Shown in pieces: positions 10,170 to 21,743 of a stretch of DNA of 64,000 bases. Made by a program: the position numbers and the translations under genes. The number at the start of each line of letters is the position of its first letter. Positions within the stretch are counted from its first letter, which is position 1. Origin of the DNA: Gari tellinella (Eukaryota; Mollusca; Bivalvia; Cardiida; Psammobiidae); the NCBI GenBank assembly GCA_922989275.2, contig OV277862.1, positions 20,999,543 through 21,063,542 of the forward strand, written 5' to 3'. The notes under the pieces were generated by a model. That model ran no database searches and was not told where the DNA came from. It was given only the letters and a program-made list of their open reading frames with translations.

Positions 10170-10372
10170 CACCATAAAAAACCCTAATCATATATTCCTT
10201 TAATTTATTCCTCCACTGAAAAGAAATAATTTCTATATCCTAGCAGATAGTAACTTAAAGCAGACTGAAAGTAAAGCAGAATGCACTTCAAGGTACATTC
10301 TGCTTTACATTCAACCTCCTTTAAGTGATCACATGTCTTAATTCAAAACTAGAAGCAGGCCTGACTTGTATC
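10170..10372 (-). mobile_element. Family A MITE without intact ends
   Basis: The hairpin is good (GCACTTCAAGGTAC tip). Terminal CCCATTACC is worn to ACCCTAATC and the right TTAA is missing. Confidence 0.7.
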
Positions 10373-10559
10373 TGATAGGTTGCCATACTATATAACGTTC
10401 TCTCGCACACGGCACAACAACCAACTATGAACTGTCAACTGATAATGATGGCTGATTTTAATAGCACTAGCCAGTTATGACTGACAGGCTAAAAAAGCCT
10501 CCAAACTCAGCACACTCTAGTATTCAATGTGATATTACACTTTCAATATGCTAATTAAT

Positions 10560-10606
10560 ACAGTAAAACCTAAAACAACTGCTGTTCAAGTTAGCAGAAT
10601 AGAGGG
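10560..10606. mobile_element. Family E left end
   Basis: TACAGTAAAACC begins here and is cut by the family A insertion at 10611. Confidence 0.5.
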
Positions 10607-10610
10607 TTAA

Positions 10611-10847
10611 CCCATTACCCCATAGTCTGTTTGTTGTTTTGAAGACTGGTGACCGCTAAAAGCAGGCTGAAAGTAAAGCAGAATGTGCCTGAAGGCACAT
10701 TCTGTTTTTCTTTCAGCCTGCTGTAAGCAGTAACATCGGTTAGAATATAGAAAATATTTCTTATGGTTCATGTTCATGGCTGTGTAAAGTGGAATGTAAA
10801 TTCTTTAGTGCAAGAATAAATTAAAGGCGTATTTATGGGGTAATGGG
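10611..10847 (+). mobile_element. Family A MITE
   Basis: TTAA 10607-10610 and 10848-10851. Hairpin tip GTGCCTGAAGGCAC. Confidence 0.88.
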
Positions 10848-10986
10848 TTAAATAGACAGGCAAATTAGATAGTGGTTGCAGTCTTGAAACACTTATAACA
10901 ATGTGCCTACTATTTGCAAACTGTTTAAATCCAGATCAGATACAAAGTAACAATTTATTACTTTGCTAGAGATAGAACAAAAGAAA

Positions 10987-13237
10987 CATGTTACTCATAT
11001 GACTCAGCAGATGGACATTTATTAATGTGTCACTGACATAGGATTTAATCAGATGGACATTTTGTAACATGTTCCACATAGGACTCCAGCAGATCCACAA
11101 TTTGTAGCATGTCATTTATAGGACTCAATCGTAACATGTAAGTATTAGGACTCCAGCAGATAGACATTTTGTAACATGTCACTCATAGGACTCAAGCAGA
11201 TGGACATTTAGTAACATGTCAATAATAGGACTCCAGCAGATGGACATATATTGTTACATGTCACAAATGGGACTCCAGCAGATGGACATTTTGTAACATG
11301 TCACTAATAGGACTCCAGCAGATGGACATATATTGCCACATGCAACAAATGTGACTCCAGCAGATGGACATTTTGTAACATGTCACTAATAGGACTCCAG
11401 CAGATGGACATATATTGCCACATGTCACAAATGGGACTCCAGCAGATGGACATATATTGCCACATGTCACAAATGGGACTCCAGCAGATGGACATTTTGT
11501 AACATGTCACTAATAGGACTCCAGCAGATGGACATATATTGCCACATGTCACAAATGGGACTCCAGCAGATGGACATTTTGTAACATGTCACTAATAGGA
11601 CTCCAGCAGATGGACATATATTGCCACATGTCACTAATAGGACTCCAGCAGATGGACATATATTGTTACATGTCACTAATAGGACTCCAGCAGATGGACA
11701 TTTTGTAACATGTCACTAATAGGAGTCCAGCAGATGGACATATATTGCCACATGTCACAAATGGGACTCCAGCAGATGGACATTTTGTAACATGTCACTC
11801 ATAGGATTCCAGCAGATGGACATTTTGTAACATGTCAAATATAGGACTCCTTTGTAACATGTCACACATAGGACTCCAGCAGATGGACTTTTTGTTACAT
11901 GTCACAAATGGGATTCCAGCAGATGGACATTTTGTAACATGTCAAATATAGGACTCCTTTGTAACATGTCACACATAGGATTCCAGCAGATGGACATTTT
12001 GTAACATGTCACTAATAGGACTCCAGCAGATGGACATTTTGTAACATGTCACTAATAGGACTCCAGCAGATGGACATATATTGCCACATGTCACAAATGG
12101 GACTCCAGCAGATGGACATTTTGTAACATGTCACTCATAGGACTCCAGCAGATGGACATTTTGTAACATGTCAAATATAGGACTCCTTTGTAACATGTCA
12201 CTCATAGGATTCCAGCAGATGGACATTTTGTAACATGTCACTCATAGGACTCCAGCAGATGGACATTTTGTAACATGTCACTAATAGGACTCCAGCAGAT
12301 GGACATATATTGCCACATGTCACAAATGGGACTCCAGCAGATGGACATTTTGTAACATGTCACTCATAGGATTCCAGCAGATGGACATTTTGTAACATGT
12401 CACTCATAGGACTCCAGCAGATGGACATTTTGTAACATGTCACTCATAGGACTCAAGCAGATGGACATTTTGTAACATGTCACTAATAGGACTCCAGCAG
12501 ATGGACATATATTGCCACATGTCACAAATGGGACTCCAGCAGATGGACATTTTGTAACATGTCACTCATAGGATTCCAGCAGATGGACATTTTGTAACAT
12601 GTCACTCATAGGACTCCAGCAGATTGACATTTTGTAACATGTCACTCATAGGACTCCAGCAGATGGACATTTTATAACATGTCACTCATAGGACTCCAGC
12701 AGATGGACATTTTGTAACATGTCACTCATAGGACTCCAGCAGATGGACATATATTGCCACATGTCACAAATGGGACTCCAGCAGATGGACATTTTGTAAC
12801 ATGTCACTCATATGATTCCAGCAGATGGACATTTTGTAACATGTCACTCATAGGACTCCAGCAGATGGACATTTTGTAACATGTCACTCATAGGATTCCA
12901 GCAGATGGACATTTTGTAACATGTCACTCATAGGACTCCAGCAGATGGACATTTTGTAACATGTCACTCATAGGACTCCAGCAGATGGACATTTTGTAAC
13001 ATGTCACTCATAGGACTCCAGCAGATGGACATTTTGTAACATGTCACTCATAGGATTCCAGCAGATGGACATTTTGTAACATGTCACTCATAGGACTCCA
13101 GCAGATAGACATTTTGTAACATGTCACTCATAGGATTCCAGCAGATGGACATTTTGTAACATGTCACTCATAGGATTCCAGCAGATGGACATTTTGTAAC
13201 ATGTCAATCATTATTAGGATTCCAGCAGATGGACATT
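10987..13237. repeat. Minisatellite, 40- and 42-bp units, about 55 copies
   Basis: The main unit is GGACTCCAGCAGATGGACAT joined to TTTGTAACATGTCACTCATA (40 bp). A second type replaces the right half with ATATTGCCACATGTCACAAATG (42 bp). A deletion type reads ATATAGGACTCCTTTGTAAC. The 42-bp type dominates 11230-11780, then appears about once per several 40-bp units, and is absent after about 12780 where units are nearly identical. The left edge is worn. Short minus-strand frames with repeated Cys-Pro-Ser-Ala are by-products of the repeat. Confidence 0.96.
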
Positions 13238-13403
13238 TAAATATTTATAGAAATCATTTTGAAGCAGACATCATTTATTTGGCAATTTATAGTTAAACCA
13301 TTAATTATGACTGTTTCATCACTGCCTAATAATGATCAAGCCACTCATTAAAATTGTGCATACCGGTAGTTAAGTACAAATTTGTTATTAACATGTTATC
13401 AAA

Positions 13404-13640
13404 AAGCCTGTTTTTATTGTTGTAAAAACAGGTGACCACTTAAAGCAGGTTGAAAATAAAGCAGAATGTGCCTGAAGGCACATTCTGCTTTACTTTCAGC
13501 CAAATTTAAGCTATCTTCTGCTAAGAAAGAGCAAGTATCTCTTATGGTGACATAGTCATGACTGTATATAGTGAAATTATTATCTGCAGTGGAAGAATAA
13601 ATTAAAGGCATGAAATATGTATCTATGAAGTTATTTTAGG
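13404..13640 (+). mobile_element. Family A MITE, ends worn
   Basis: The AGCCTGTTTTTATTG arm, a hairpin with GTGCCTGAAGGCAC, and the long arm to about 13620 are present. No TTAA pair remains. Confidence 0.72.
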
Positions 13641-13985
13641 TTTAATTAGCCACTCAATAGCAGGCTAACTATCAGTATAACACATAGGTGACAGCTTGAT
13701 GCAGAATCTACTGAGGCACTAGTAACAACTGCCTTTATTGTTTTTAACTGTTTCTAATTTGCACATGCGCCTCACCACTACCTTGTACATACACTCAGTG
13801 TACGAAAATGCCCCAGAGTGGGCCCTGTACAACACTAGGAAGAAGAGAAAGTTAGGCAGAAAGCACCAGTGTAGGAACTGTCTGCTTAACTTTTGTCCTG
13901 TATTCAGTTGTTTTCATTCTTAAAACTTTACGGTTATTAAAGGTGTAAAAATGCATATCTAGGGAGTTATATATGGGTTAAGTGT
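13641..13985. other. Decayed family A-like remnants
   Basis: ATAGCAGGCTAACTATC on the left and AGGTGTAAAAATGCATATC to ATATGGGTTAAG on the right look like worn family A arms. The middle is unrecognised. Confidence 0.4.
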
Positions 13986-14034
13986 TTATCACAACCTCCT
14001 TTCAGGGTGTAAAAATTCATTTATCAGGACAAGA

Positions 14035-14552
14035 TAGAAGCATGAAAAGAAATTTCTATTTGGAACTATCAGGTAAAGGCATTTCTATTCGGAAATATGG
14101 TAAAGGCAATTCTATTTCGAAATATCAGGTAAAGACATTTCTAGTTGGCAATCTGATAAGAGCAGATTTTCTTACTGGAAATATCAGGTAGAGGCATTTC
14201 TTTTTTGAAGTATGGTAAAGGTATTTCTATTTAGATATATGGTAAAGGCATTTCTATTTTGAAAAATGGTAAAGGCATTTCTATTTGGAACTATGGTAAA
14301 GGCATTTCTTTTTGGAACTAGAGTAAAGGCATTTCTATTTGGAACTAAGATAGAGGCATTTCTATTTGGAAATATGGTAATGGCATTTTTTTTATTTCTA
14401 TTTGGTTATATGATAAAGGAATTTCTATTTGGAAATATCAGGTAAAAGGCATTTCTGTTTGGAAATAAAGAGAAAATATGGTAAAGACATTTCAATTTGG
14501 AAATATCAGGTTAGGCAGTTCTATTTGGATAATGTGGTAACGGCATTTCTAT
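14035..14552. repeat. Degenerate 27-bp minisatellite, about 18 units
   Basis: Unit GGTAAAGGCATTTCTATTTG plus GAAATAT, with frequent single-base changes and small indels. It is older and more diverged than the array at 10987. Confidence 0.88.
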
Positions 14553-14897
14553 GTAGGATGAGTTAATTAGAGGAACAAGAACAACTCTCAATTGTTAGTG
14601 ATGTACAGGTACATGTATTCTAAAACTTATGTTTGCTGTTTTACATCATCTTACCTACATGTATATATATAATGACTGGGTTCTTCTCTGGATTTCATGA
14701 ATAAAGCAGGGGATTTTTTTTTATTTCTTAGAAAATGTTACAATATTGCCCACTATTTTCTGACCTGGCCATTCTATTTTTAGAACAGAACAGTTTATGA
14801 TGGTTAATAGGTAAGGTAACATCAGATGTATATTCCCACATTTTCATACTTCAGAAAAGCAGGATCCTCATGCAGCACTTGACCTAATTTTATTGAT

Positions 14898-15124
14898 ACA
14901 TTATTTTTTCTCAATAAATGCGTTTAGGCTAAAACTATTATTTCCATTGCAAACAGGTTGGAGCCGTATTATACGTTGAGTAACCCGGCGTCTAATAAGG
15001 CTCCAAACTGTTTGCCACTCAGATTAAATATATTGTTAGAAATTTCAAAAAATTGTAATTTTCTACTTTTTAGGTCATCAATGTATTTGCATTTAAACAG
15101 GAAAGAATAATATCTTCACTTCTG
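14898..15124. mobile_element. Family G-like element with a B-type core
   Basis: The right end matches the G copy at 7300 (TTTAAACAGGAAAGAATAAT, then TTCTGTAC). The left end is worn. The centre is GCAAACAGGTTGGAGCC ... GGCTCCAAACTGTTTGC around a GTAACCCGGCGTCT arm. Confidence 0.65.
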
Positions 15125-15181
15125 TACATTACTCACAATAAAATACATATTCATATATCCCTATAGCAGGCTGCTGTTTAA

Positions 15182-15431
15182 CCCATACCCTTTAGCCTGT
15201 TTCTTGTTTTGAAGATATGTGGCCACTTAAAGCAGGTTGAAACAAATTAAGTAAAGCAGAATGTGACTTAAGGCGCATTCTGCTTTACTTTCACCCTGCT
15301 TTAAGCTATTATCTGCTAGAATATAGAAAACATTTCTTATGATTTTTATTTGTAAAAGTATACATGGGAACTATCTTCTTCAGTAGAGGAACAAGTTAAA
15401 GGCATAAAAGGCGTATTTATGGGATAATGGG
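15182..15431 (+). mobile_element. Family A MITE
   Basis: TTAA 15178-15181. The right end GGATAATGGG is followed by TTAT. The stem has an AAATTAAG insertion. Confidence 0.83.
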
Positions 15432-15550
15432 TTATGGTTACAGAAATAATGGAGCCAAATGATTGTCCAATATTCAGTTTTAAAATCTTGTTCAAATCTA
15501 AAAATAAAAACGGCCAGGTCAGAAGAAAATACTAATAAAAACCTTATTAA

Positions 15551-15753
15551 CCCTTTGCCTGCTGGTTCCCACTTTATTGATTTTTGCAAACAGTTTAGAT
15601 CCAGATCAGACACCGCGTAACGCGGTGTCTGATCTGGATCAAAACTGTTTGACACTCTTCTTTAGGTTTCTTTACTTAAAAATTTGTAAATCTAAATTTA
15701 GAAAATTTTGCAGACGACAATTTCGAAGCAGGCGACATCACCGCAGGATAAGG
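15551..15753. mobile_element. Family B MITE, CCCTTTGCCTG type
   Basis: TTAA 15547-15550 and 15754-15757. The core is a near-perfect palindrome, AGATCCAGATCAGACACCGC / GCGGTGTCTGATCTGGATC. The right third contains GCAGACGACAATTTCGAAGC. Confidence 0.9.
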
Positions 15754-15912
15754 GTTAAAATGATTGTTCTTTTCCTGCAAACACTGCATGTGTATCTTGT
15801 GAACATATATTATATGAGAAGCAATAACTGTATAATTCCTAACAGTTTCTATGGTAATAGGCCCTAATAACAGCAATAACTTCACAAAAGACAACTAATG
15901 ACAAATTTCCAG

Positions 15913-16050
15913 TTCAGTTAAACCTGTCTATTACAACCACTAAATTGTGTTAATTATCTAGTTGTTAAGGCAGGTGGCACTGCTTAAAGCAAGCTTAATT
16001 AGGTGAAAGGTAGAACAGAAAGCTCCTAAAGGATTTTCTTGTACCTTGCT
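15913..16050. mobile_element. Family E left half
   Basis: CAGTTAAACCTGTCTATTAC to CTTGTACCTTGC, cut at its TTAA by the D element that starts at 16055. Confidence 0.65.
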
Positions 16051-16054
16051 TTAA

Positions 16055-16250
16055 CTTTTTGAGCCCTTAGTCACGCATATATGCATCATTTGCAAACAGT
16101 GTACCTCAGAGGAGTACACTAAGTCTTGTCCTATGCAATTAGTGTAGACCCTGATCAGGATCTACACTGTTTGTCATTTTGAAATATATCGTAAAAATCA
16201 ATTTGAAAAAGTCCAAAATGGACTAGACTAAATTTAAACTAGAATTAATG
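16055..16250. mobile_element. Family D MITE in family E
   Basis: Left TTAA 16051-16054. Carries TTTGCAAACAGTGTACCTC and the paired TGTAGACCCTGATC / GATCTACACTGTTTG. The right end near 16250 is worn. Confidence 0.65.
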
Positions 16251-16253
16251 TAA

Positions 16254-16435
16254 CCCATAACTCCATAAAAACACAATTTTATGCTTTTTAATATATCCTC
16301 TTCTGAAAAGAATAGTTTCTACAGTCATGAGTATGTACCATATGAAATATATTCTATAGCCCTAAAGATGGTAGCTTAAAGCAGGCTAAAGAGAGTGCAA
16401 AGTTAATGGTGTATTCTGCTCAACTTTTAACCTGT
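16254..16435 (-). mobile_element. Family A MITE, right end lost
   Basis: CCCATAACTCCATAAAAACAC arm and hairpin with AATGGTGTATTCTGC. No terminal half on the right. Confidence 0.68.
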
Positions 16436-16606
16436 TCATTTCAAATATCTAGGCATTAATTTGCTAAATTAATCACGAGTGACTGAATCAACTTTCCTAT
16501 TCATCTTTTTCCTTATATGGGAGAAAAACAGTAGAATTTCTATACACTGTAATTAATGTGTCTAGTTTTAATCTTCCAATCAAATTTAACACTGTCAATC
16601 AAAGGT

Positions 16607-16756
16607 AAGATAAGGGGAGTATTTCAAAAACTAAAATTGTTACTTCTGAATTAAACCCCTTGGTGTCACTACTCATTAGAATCCTCTCTTTGGGACAATT
16701 CTTATGAGTAGTAACACCATATAGTTTGTTCAGTTTACTCCCTCTTATCTGGAGCC
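16607..16756. mobile_element. Family C MITE
   Basis: AAGATAAGGGGAGTATTTC on the left; CTCCCTCTTATCTGGAGCC on the right. The right arm has lost the GGTGCTGAAATGAG segment. Confidence 0.75.
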
Positions 16757-16818
16757 GTGGTCAATAATTAATCATTTGCTTTATTTTTGTGGAGAAAGGA
16801 AGCGTAAATATAGATTAA

Positions 16819-17027
16819 CCCACTACTATATAAATATATACATTTGAACAAATTTTATTTATTCCTGCACCGAAGAAAATATTTCCATAATTATTATACA
16901 GTTATGAATATATTTCATAAGAAATATTTTCTTTATTCCACCAGATGGTATATAGCTCAAAGCAGGCTGAACTTGCTTATAGTGATCACCTGTCTTCAAA
17001 ACTAGAACTGGTTATGGGGGTAATAGT
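16819..17027 (-). mobile_element. Family A MITE, hairpin deleted
   Basis: TTAA 16815-16818 and 17028-17031. The GCAGAATGC tip and one stem strand are missing, so it is a deletion derivative. Confidence 0.8.
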
Positions 17028-17031
17028 TTAA

Positions 17032-17317
17032 CCAAATTGCAATTAATGTAAAAGTGCTAGTGCACTTATGATAATTACACGGCATGGAAAACCTTACCGG
17101 CAGCAGGTAATAAACCCTATATAGCATCACTGTCATGTATGCCCTTCAAGAGTGAAGCAAGCGTACATCATTTAGCCCATAAACTTTCAGGTATCTCTAC
17201 ACAGCTAGCCGCCCATGATAAGGAATATTTCAAAAGCTAAAATGTTCTCCTTATATTATGATCAACATATAAGGCTGCCATTTCACAGGATTGTTACGCA
17301 ATCTTCAGATTTTTTTT
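17032..17317. other. Unrecognised with a family C fragment
   Basis: ATGATAAGGAATATTTCAAA at about 17216-17240 resembles the start of family C. Confidence 0.4.
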
Positions 17318-17405
17318 CTAGCAGATGGTAGCTTAAAGCAGGCTGAAAGTAAAGCAGAATGTGCCTTCAGGCACATTCTGCTTTACTTTCAACCTGCTTT
17401 AAGTA
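17318..17405. mobile_element. Family A hairpin core only
   Basis: Just the GGTAGCTTAAAGCAGG ... CCTGCTTTAAG palindrome, set in unrelated DNA. Confidence 0.7.
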
Positions 17406-17652
17406 AACGCGGTTGTAAAATAGAAAATTGGGAAATCTTATGATTTTTCACAATGAAGTTTTGGCAGCCCTGGATCACTCTTTAGGCTCATCTCCCCATG
17501 CAAGACCATTCTATCTGCGCCATACGGCGATATTATGTGTCTCGGTGCTGTAAAACCTAACTTAATCAATCAAGACAATTCTAAGGAGTGATCATTATAA
17601 CCTTATAATGTGTATAGTGGCTAAATAATACAGAAAAGGTAGGCTATTTTAA

Positions 17653-17897
17653 CCCATTACTCTATAGCCTGTTTCTAGATTTAAATAAGGACGACCACCT
17701 AAAGCAGGTTGAAAGTATATCAGAATGCGCATTAAGGCCCATTCTGCTTTACTTTTAGTCTGCTTTAAGCTATTATCCGCTAGGATATAAAAAATATTTC
17801 TTATGATACATATCCATGACTGTATAAATTGGAACTATTTTCTACAGCAGAGAAATAAACTGAATGCGCTAAAAGGCGCTTCTATTCTGGGAAAGGG
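17653..17897 (+). mobile_element. Family A MITE
   Basis: TTAA 17649-17652 and 17898-17901. The right end reads TCTGGGAAAGGG rather than TGGGGTAATGGG. Confidence 0.84.
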
Positions 17898-17901
17898 TTA
17901 A

Positions 17902-18382
17902 CTGTCCATGATATAAATTGAAATTCCTGGAAATCTACTATGAAAGGCTTACTTGAGTGTAACAGAAAATTTAAAAACCATCCCCCACGAATTTTACCCC
18001 ACCTCAAAACCCGGTTTCTCTCAAAACCACTGAGTGCTTTTGAGTTCTTCATTGAAAATATCAGTTTCAAACATTGATATTTCAAGACAACTTTGGTGCA
18101 TAAATGGACTTTAATACTTATTCATTGTATTATAATTATATTACTTCGGAATAAGAGAAATTTGTGTCTGCTTTGCAGCCTCTGGCTTATTAATAATATT
18201 CCGGAATAATATATGAGAAATACTCCTGGGAAATATATGGCCAATGAAAATAATGGCTGATTTTTATTGAGAAAAGATTAAGAGGTTTATTGTAATTATT
18301 GTGTAGATAATTGTAGAGGACATTTAACATGACTGGACAAACTAATCTCATTCTTGTGATAAGGAAGTATTATATTGAGATA
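17902..18382. other. Unrecognised A+T-rich DNA
   Basis: A 67-codon minus-strand frame (17882-18085) overlaps the MITE end and shows no known domain. Confidence 0.45.
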
Positions 18383-18386
18383 TTAA

Positions 18387-18596
18387 CTCTTTGCATGCTG
18401 GGTAGTTTTTTCCGTCTGCAACCTTTGTCGTCTGCTATTGTTCTAAAAATAGATTTTTCTAAATTTCTTTTCAAAACATGGTCAGAGTGTCAAACAGTTT
18501 GGATCCTGATGAGACGCTGCATTACGCTGCATCTCAACTGGATCCAAACTGTTTGCAAAGACAATTACTGTGGCAGGGCTTAGCATACAAAGAGTT
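18387..18596. mobile_element. Family B MITE, CTCTTTGCATGC type
   Basis: TTAA 18383-18386 then CTCTTTGCATGCTGGG. The core has TGTCAAACAGTTTGGATCC, GATGAGACGC and GGATCCAAACTGTTTGC. It ends GCATACAAAGAG before a mutated TTCC. Confidence 0.82.
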
Positions 18597-18655
18597 CCCA
18601 GTTAAGACAAGACATAGAACTATGTCTTTGTCAAATTAATGTTGCAAGACCAATT

Positions 18656-18715
18656 AACCCATTTCTCCATGAATACACCTTTTATGCCTCTAAATAAATT
18701 TGTGGCTGGATCCAA
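18656..18715 (-). mobile_element. Family A terminal fragment
   Basis: TTAACCCATTTCTCCATGAA and the ATACACCTTTTATGCC arm only. Confidence 0.6.
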
Positions 18716-18963
18716 ATTCAACTCTGCCTCAAGTCTCATGTTTTACAGGAGATCTTATTGATATTCAACAATGATGAAGCCCAAAGAATGGCTTTTGAGA
18801 AAACTCTTCCAAAGTGATGTGCAAATGATAACTTTTCATTCAATGGAAGCCCAAATGTGCCACACTTGTCAAAACATTTTTATTTATTGTTACGGGTGTA
18901 GAAAGGATATAGTACTAATATAGGATATCAAACTGGCAAATCAACTAAAAAATATCTGATTAA

Positions 18964-19168
18964 CCTTTTACCCCATAGCCTGGTTCTAGTTTTGAAGACA
19001 TGTTACCACTTGAAGCAGGTTGGAAGTTCTTTCAGCCTGCTTTAAGCTACAATTTGCTAGAATATAGAAAATATTTCTTGTGATACATCTTAATGACTGT
19101 ATTTAACTACTTTCTTTAGTGCAGGAATGAATCAAAGGCTTAAGAAGGCGTATTTATGGGGTTGTGGG
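18964..19168 (+). mobile_element. Family A MITE, hairpin shortened
   Basis: TTAA 18960-18963 and 19169-19172. The stem tip with GCAGAATGC is deleted. Confidence 0.83.
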
Positions 19169-19250
19169 TTAAACACTGACAGTAAGCTGGATTAAATTTA
19201 CAATCTTGATGATGAAACAAATGATATAAACACAGTCTAACTTGACTTAA

Positions 19251-19474
19251 CTCATTGTATGCTGGGTATTATTTGGCGGCCATTTTATAATGTCGTCTGC
19301 AGCGGGTATAACTCAAATATTTGCAAAAGATTTTAGCAGTTTCTGATAGAATACTGAACTAGCTGCAAACAGTTCTGATCTCAGATCAGGCCCTACAATG
19401 TAGGGCCTGATCTGAGATCAAAACTCACTGTTTGCCTAGAGGTACACCTAAAAGTGTATCCCGCATTAAATGGG
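19251..19474. mobile_element. Family B MITE
   Basis: TTAA 19247-19250 and 19475-19478. Left end CTCATTGTATGCTGGG, right end GCATTAAATGGG. The core palindrome is CTGATCTCAGATCAGGCCCT and its complement. Confidence 0.86.
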
Positions 19475-19490
19475 TTAATACTTATGTTAA

Positions 19491-19725
19491 CTCTTTCAAC
19501 ACCATTGACCTAATAAAATATAGTCATTTCATTTGCCAAAAGTGTAGACCCAAATCAGACGGCTCCTACAGCCCTCTGATCTGGGTCTACACTTTTTACT
19601 AACTTAAACCAGTATTTAATAAACTGCCCAGAATTCCAAGTAGATCGACTGGTTCATTTTATGGTAACTAAAAAGACCCACAAGGGAGCCTAATAACCCA
19701 CAAGTGTTATTTAGTGTTGAAAGAG
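19491..19725. mobile_element. Family D MITE
   Basis: TTAA 19487-19490 and 19726-19729. Left end CTCTTTCAACACCATTGACC, right end TAGTGTTGAAAGAG. The palindrome is AGTGTAGACCCAAATCAGA, GGCTCCTACAGCC and TCTGATCTGGGTCTACACT. Confidence 0.88.
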
Positions 19726-19828
19726 TTAAGCATGATCCAATGAATAATACAAACAAATGTAGCAGCTTTTATACAGGACAAGAGTAAAGCAGAAAGAGCT
19801 GTATTAGAGCTTCACTTTTGTCTTGCTA

Positions 19829-20081
19829 ACAACCCATTAACCCATAGAAACGCTTTTTAGCACATTTAATTTATTCCTCCACTGAAGAAGATATAGTTCC
19901 AATTCATACAGGCATAAACATGCCGGAGCACCCTTTTCTGTATCTTTAGCAGATGGTAGCTTTAAGCATGCTGAAAGTAAAATAGAATGTGCCAGTTTGC
20001 ATATTCTGCTTTTCTTTCAACCTTCTTTAAGTGGTCATCTATCTTCAAAACTAGAAACAAGCTGCTATGGAGTAAAGGGTT
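19829..20081 (-). mobile_element. Family A MITE, abutting another
   Basis: Left end CCCATTAACCCATAG. The right end TATGGAGTAAAGGG leads into the TTAA of the next copy. Confidence 0.76.
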
Positions 20082-20085
20082 TTAA

Positions 20086-20335
20086 CCTCATAATTATCAC
20101 ATAGCCTGTTTCTAGTTTTGAAGACAGATTATCACTAAAGCAGGTTGAAAGTAAAGCAGAATGCACTTCACATTCTGCTTTACTTTCAGCATGCTTTAAG
20201 CTTTTATCTGCTAGAATATAGAAAATATTTCTTATCATTTTTATTTGTTACTTTTTAACACTATAAATTGGATTTATTTTCTTCAGTAGAGGAATAAATT
20301 AGAGGCATAAAAAGGCGTATTTATGGGGTAATGGG
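20086..20335 (+). mobile_element. Family A MITE
   Basis: TTAA 20082-20085 and 20336-20339. The sequence after it (GTGGTCACCCTATCTTCC) repeats the right arm of the preceding copy. Confidence 0.85.
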
Positions 20336-20339
20336 TTAA

Positions 20340-20680
20340 GTGGTCACCCTATCTTCCATTCTATTAACAAGCTGCTAAAGATTGGAGTATTTAGACTTTT
20401 AAGCGAGTTTGAGTTCCCAAAGTTTGACTGTCAGGTTGCCACAGTTACGTATACAATGTATCATTTAGACACCTATTTGTTAACTAGGCTAGACTTTGGG
20501 GGAAAATATGACACAATTTTATAAATGACCATGTTGACCTAAACACTGTTCTCCAAGGTGATGACAAGTGGGTGATAAATTCCACCACATCATATCTCCT
20601 GGTGTACATTATATGTCTGCTGCTTCAACATTCTTCTCTCCTCAAATTCAAGCAATTGAATATTATAACATTTCCAGACA
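20340..20680. other. Unrecognised unique DNA
   Basis: A worn family A arm to about 20390, then nothing I can name. Confidence 0.45.
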
Positions 20681-20687
20681 TGGCATA

Positions 20688-20757
20688 CAAACTGTTTTGA
20701 TCCTGATAAGGCACAACAATATGCAGCAAGTGGTCTCGATTCCAAACTGTTTGCAAA
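20688..20757. mobile_element. Family B core, decayed
   Basis: GGCATACAAACTGTTTTGATCC and ATTCCAAACTGTTTGC around a worn centre. Confidence 0.55.
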
Positions 20758-20811
20758 TATTAAATCCTTGCAGTCTGAGATTCAGCGGGCCACCTTTATT
20801 TCATCTACGTA

Positions 20812-21069
20812 CTAATACCCCCATAGCCTGTTTCCCCTGTGTAAGACAGCTGGTTGCTTAAAGCAGGCTGAAAGTAAAGCTCAGAAAGTTTTCTGCTTTA
20901 TTTTCAGCCTGCTATTAGCAACCATCTGTTGTTTCTTATAGCTTTTTTAACAATTAAGGTATGATGGAAGCATGAATTCTAGGCAGTACTCAGCTCTCCA
21001 TTAAAAATAAGTACAATGTATATAATTATACACTAAAACTGAAAAGGCGTTTCACTATAGGGGATGGGT
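20812..21069 (+). mobile_element. Family A MITE variant
   Basis: Arms diverged: ACCCCCATAGCCTGTTTCC on the left; AAAAGGCGTTTCACTATAGG and GGATGGGTTAA on the right. Hairpin tip GCTCAGAAAGTTTTCTGC differs from the family. Confidence 0.68.
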
Positions 21070-21249
21070 TAAACTGTGAACATTTCCATAAAATGTTTGA
21101 TTCTTGTCTGGCTCTTATACAGGATTTGATATAAATCGAAAATGGCAGGAAATGTAAATCAGTTTGAGTGTCTATTGGTACAGGGCACTTAAATTATGAC
21201 CTATACAAGAGTTTAAACCAACAAATATAAGCCTGGGCGTAGACAAAGC

Positions 21250-21332
21250 TCTAACCCCTTTCTAGTTCTAAAGTAGGCTTTAGTGGAGGAATTAATTAAA
21301 GGCGTAAGAAGGCATATGTATGGGGTAAAGGG
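21250..21332 (+). mobile_element. Family A deletion derivative
   Basis: Joins the TAACCCCTTTCTAGTTCTAA end directly to the TTTAGTGGAGGAAT arm; no hairpin. TTAA 21333-21336. Confidence 0.68.
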
Positions 21333-21346
21333 TTAATAATGTTTAA

Positions 21347-21567
21347 CCCTTATCTTGCCATGTGCCAGTTGACTGAAGAAAATAGTTCCAATTTATACAG
21401 ACAAGAATATATATCATAAGAAATATTTTCTTTATCCTAGCAAATGGTAGCTTAAAGCAGACTGAAAGTAAAGCAGAATGTGCCTCAAGGCACATTTTGC
21501 TTTACTTTTAACCTGCTTTAAGTGGTAACTTGTTTTCAAAACTAAAAACAGGCTATGGGGTAATGGA
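21347..21567 (-). mobile_element. Family A MITE with altered left end
   Basis: TTAA 21343-21346 and 21568-21571. The left terminus CCCTTATCTTGCC is B-like for about 15 bp, then becomes a family A arm. This may be a recombinant or a degraded end. Confidence 0.78.
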
Positions 21568-21631
21568 TTAAATGTGATGTGCTTTATCATTCAGTTAAAT
21601 CTTTGCATGTGTATGGCTAAATTGTTATTAG

Positions 21632-21720
21632 TTTTGCAAACAGTTTAGATTCAGATGAACATTGCTGAGTAACTCAATGTCTCATCAGGATCAAAACTCT
21701 TTGATACAATTTTGAACCTT
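21632..21720. mobile_element. Family B core
   Basis: TTTGCAAACAGTTTAGATTC, TGAGTAACTCA, CTCATCAGGATCAAAACTC. Confidence 0.62.
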
Positions 21721-21743
21721 AGATAAATATTTAGGTTCCTCGT

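Noticed and set aside
11261..11676. Minus-strand frames with repeated Cys-Pro-Ser-Ala-Gly-Val
   Set aside because: Read-through of the 40/42-bp minisatellite, whose unit is not a multiple of three at 40 bp.
10987..13237. CRISPR-like regular repeats
   Set aside because: No unique spacers between repeats and the DNA is eukaryotic; it is a head-to-tail minisatellite.
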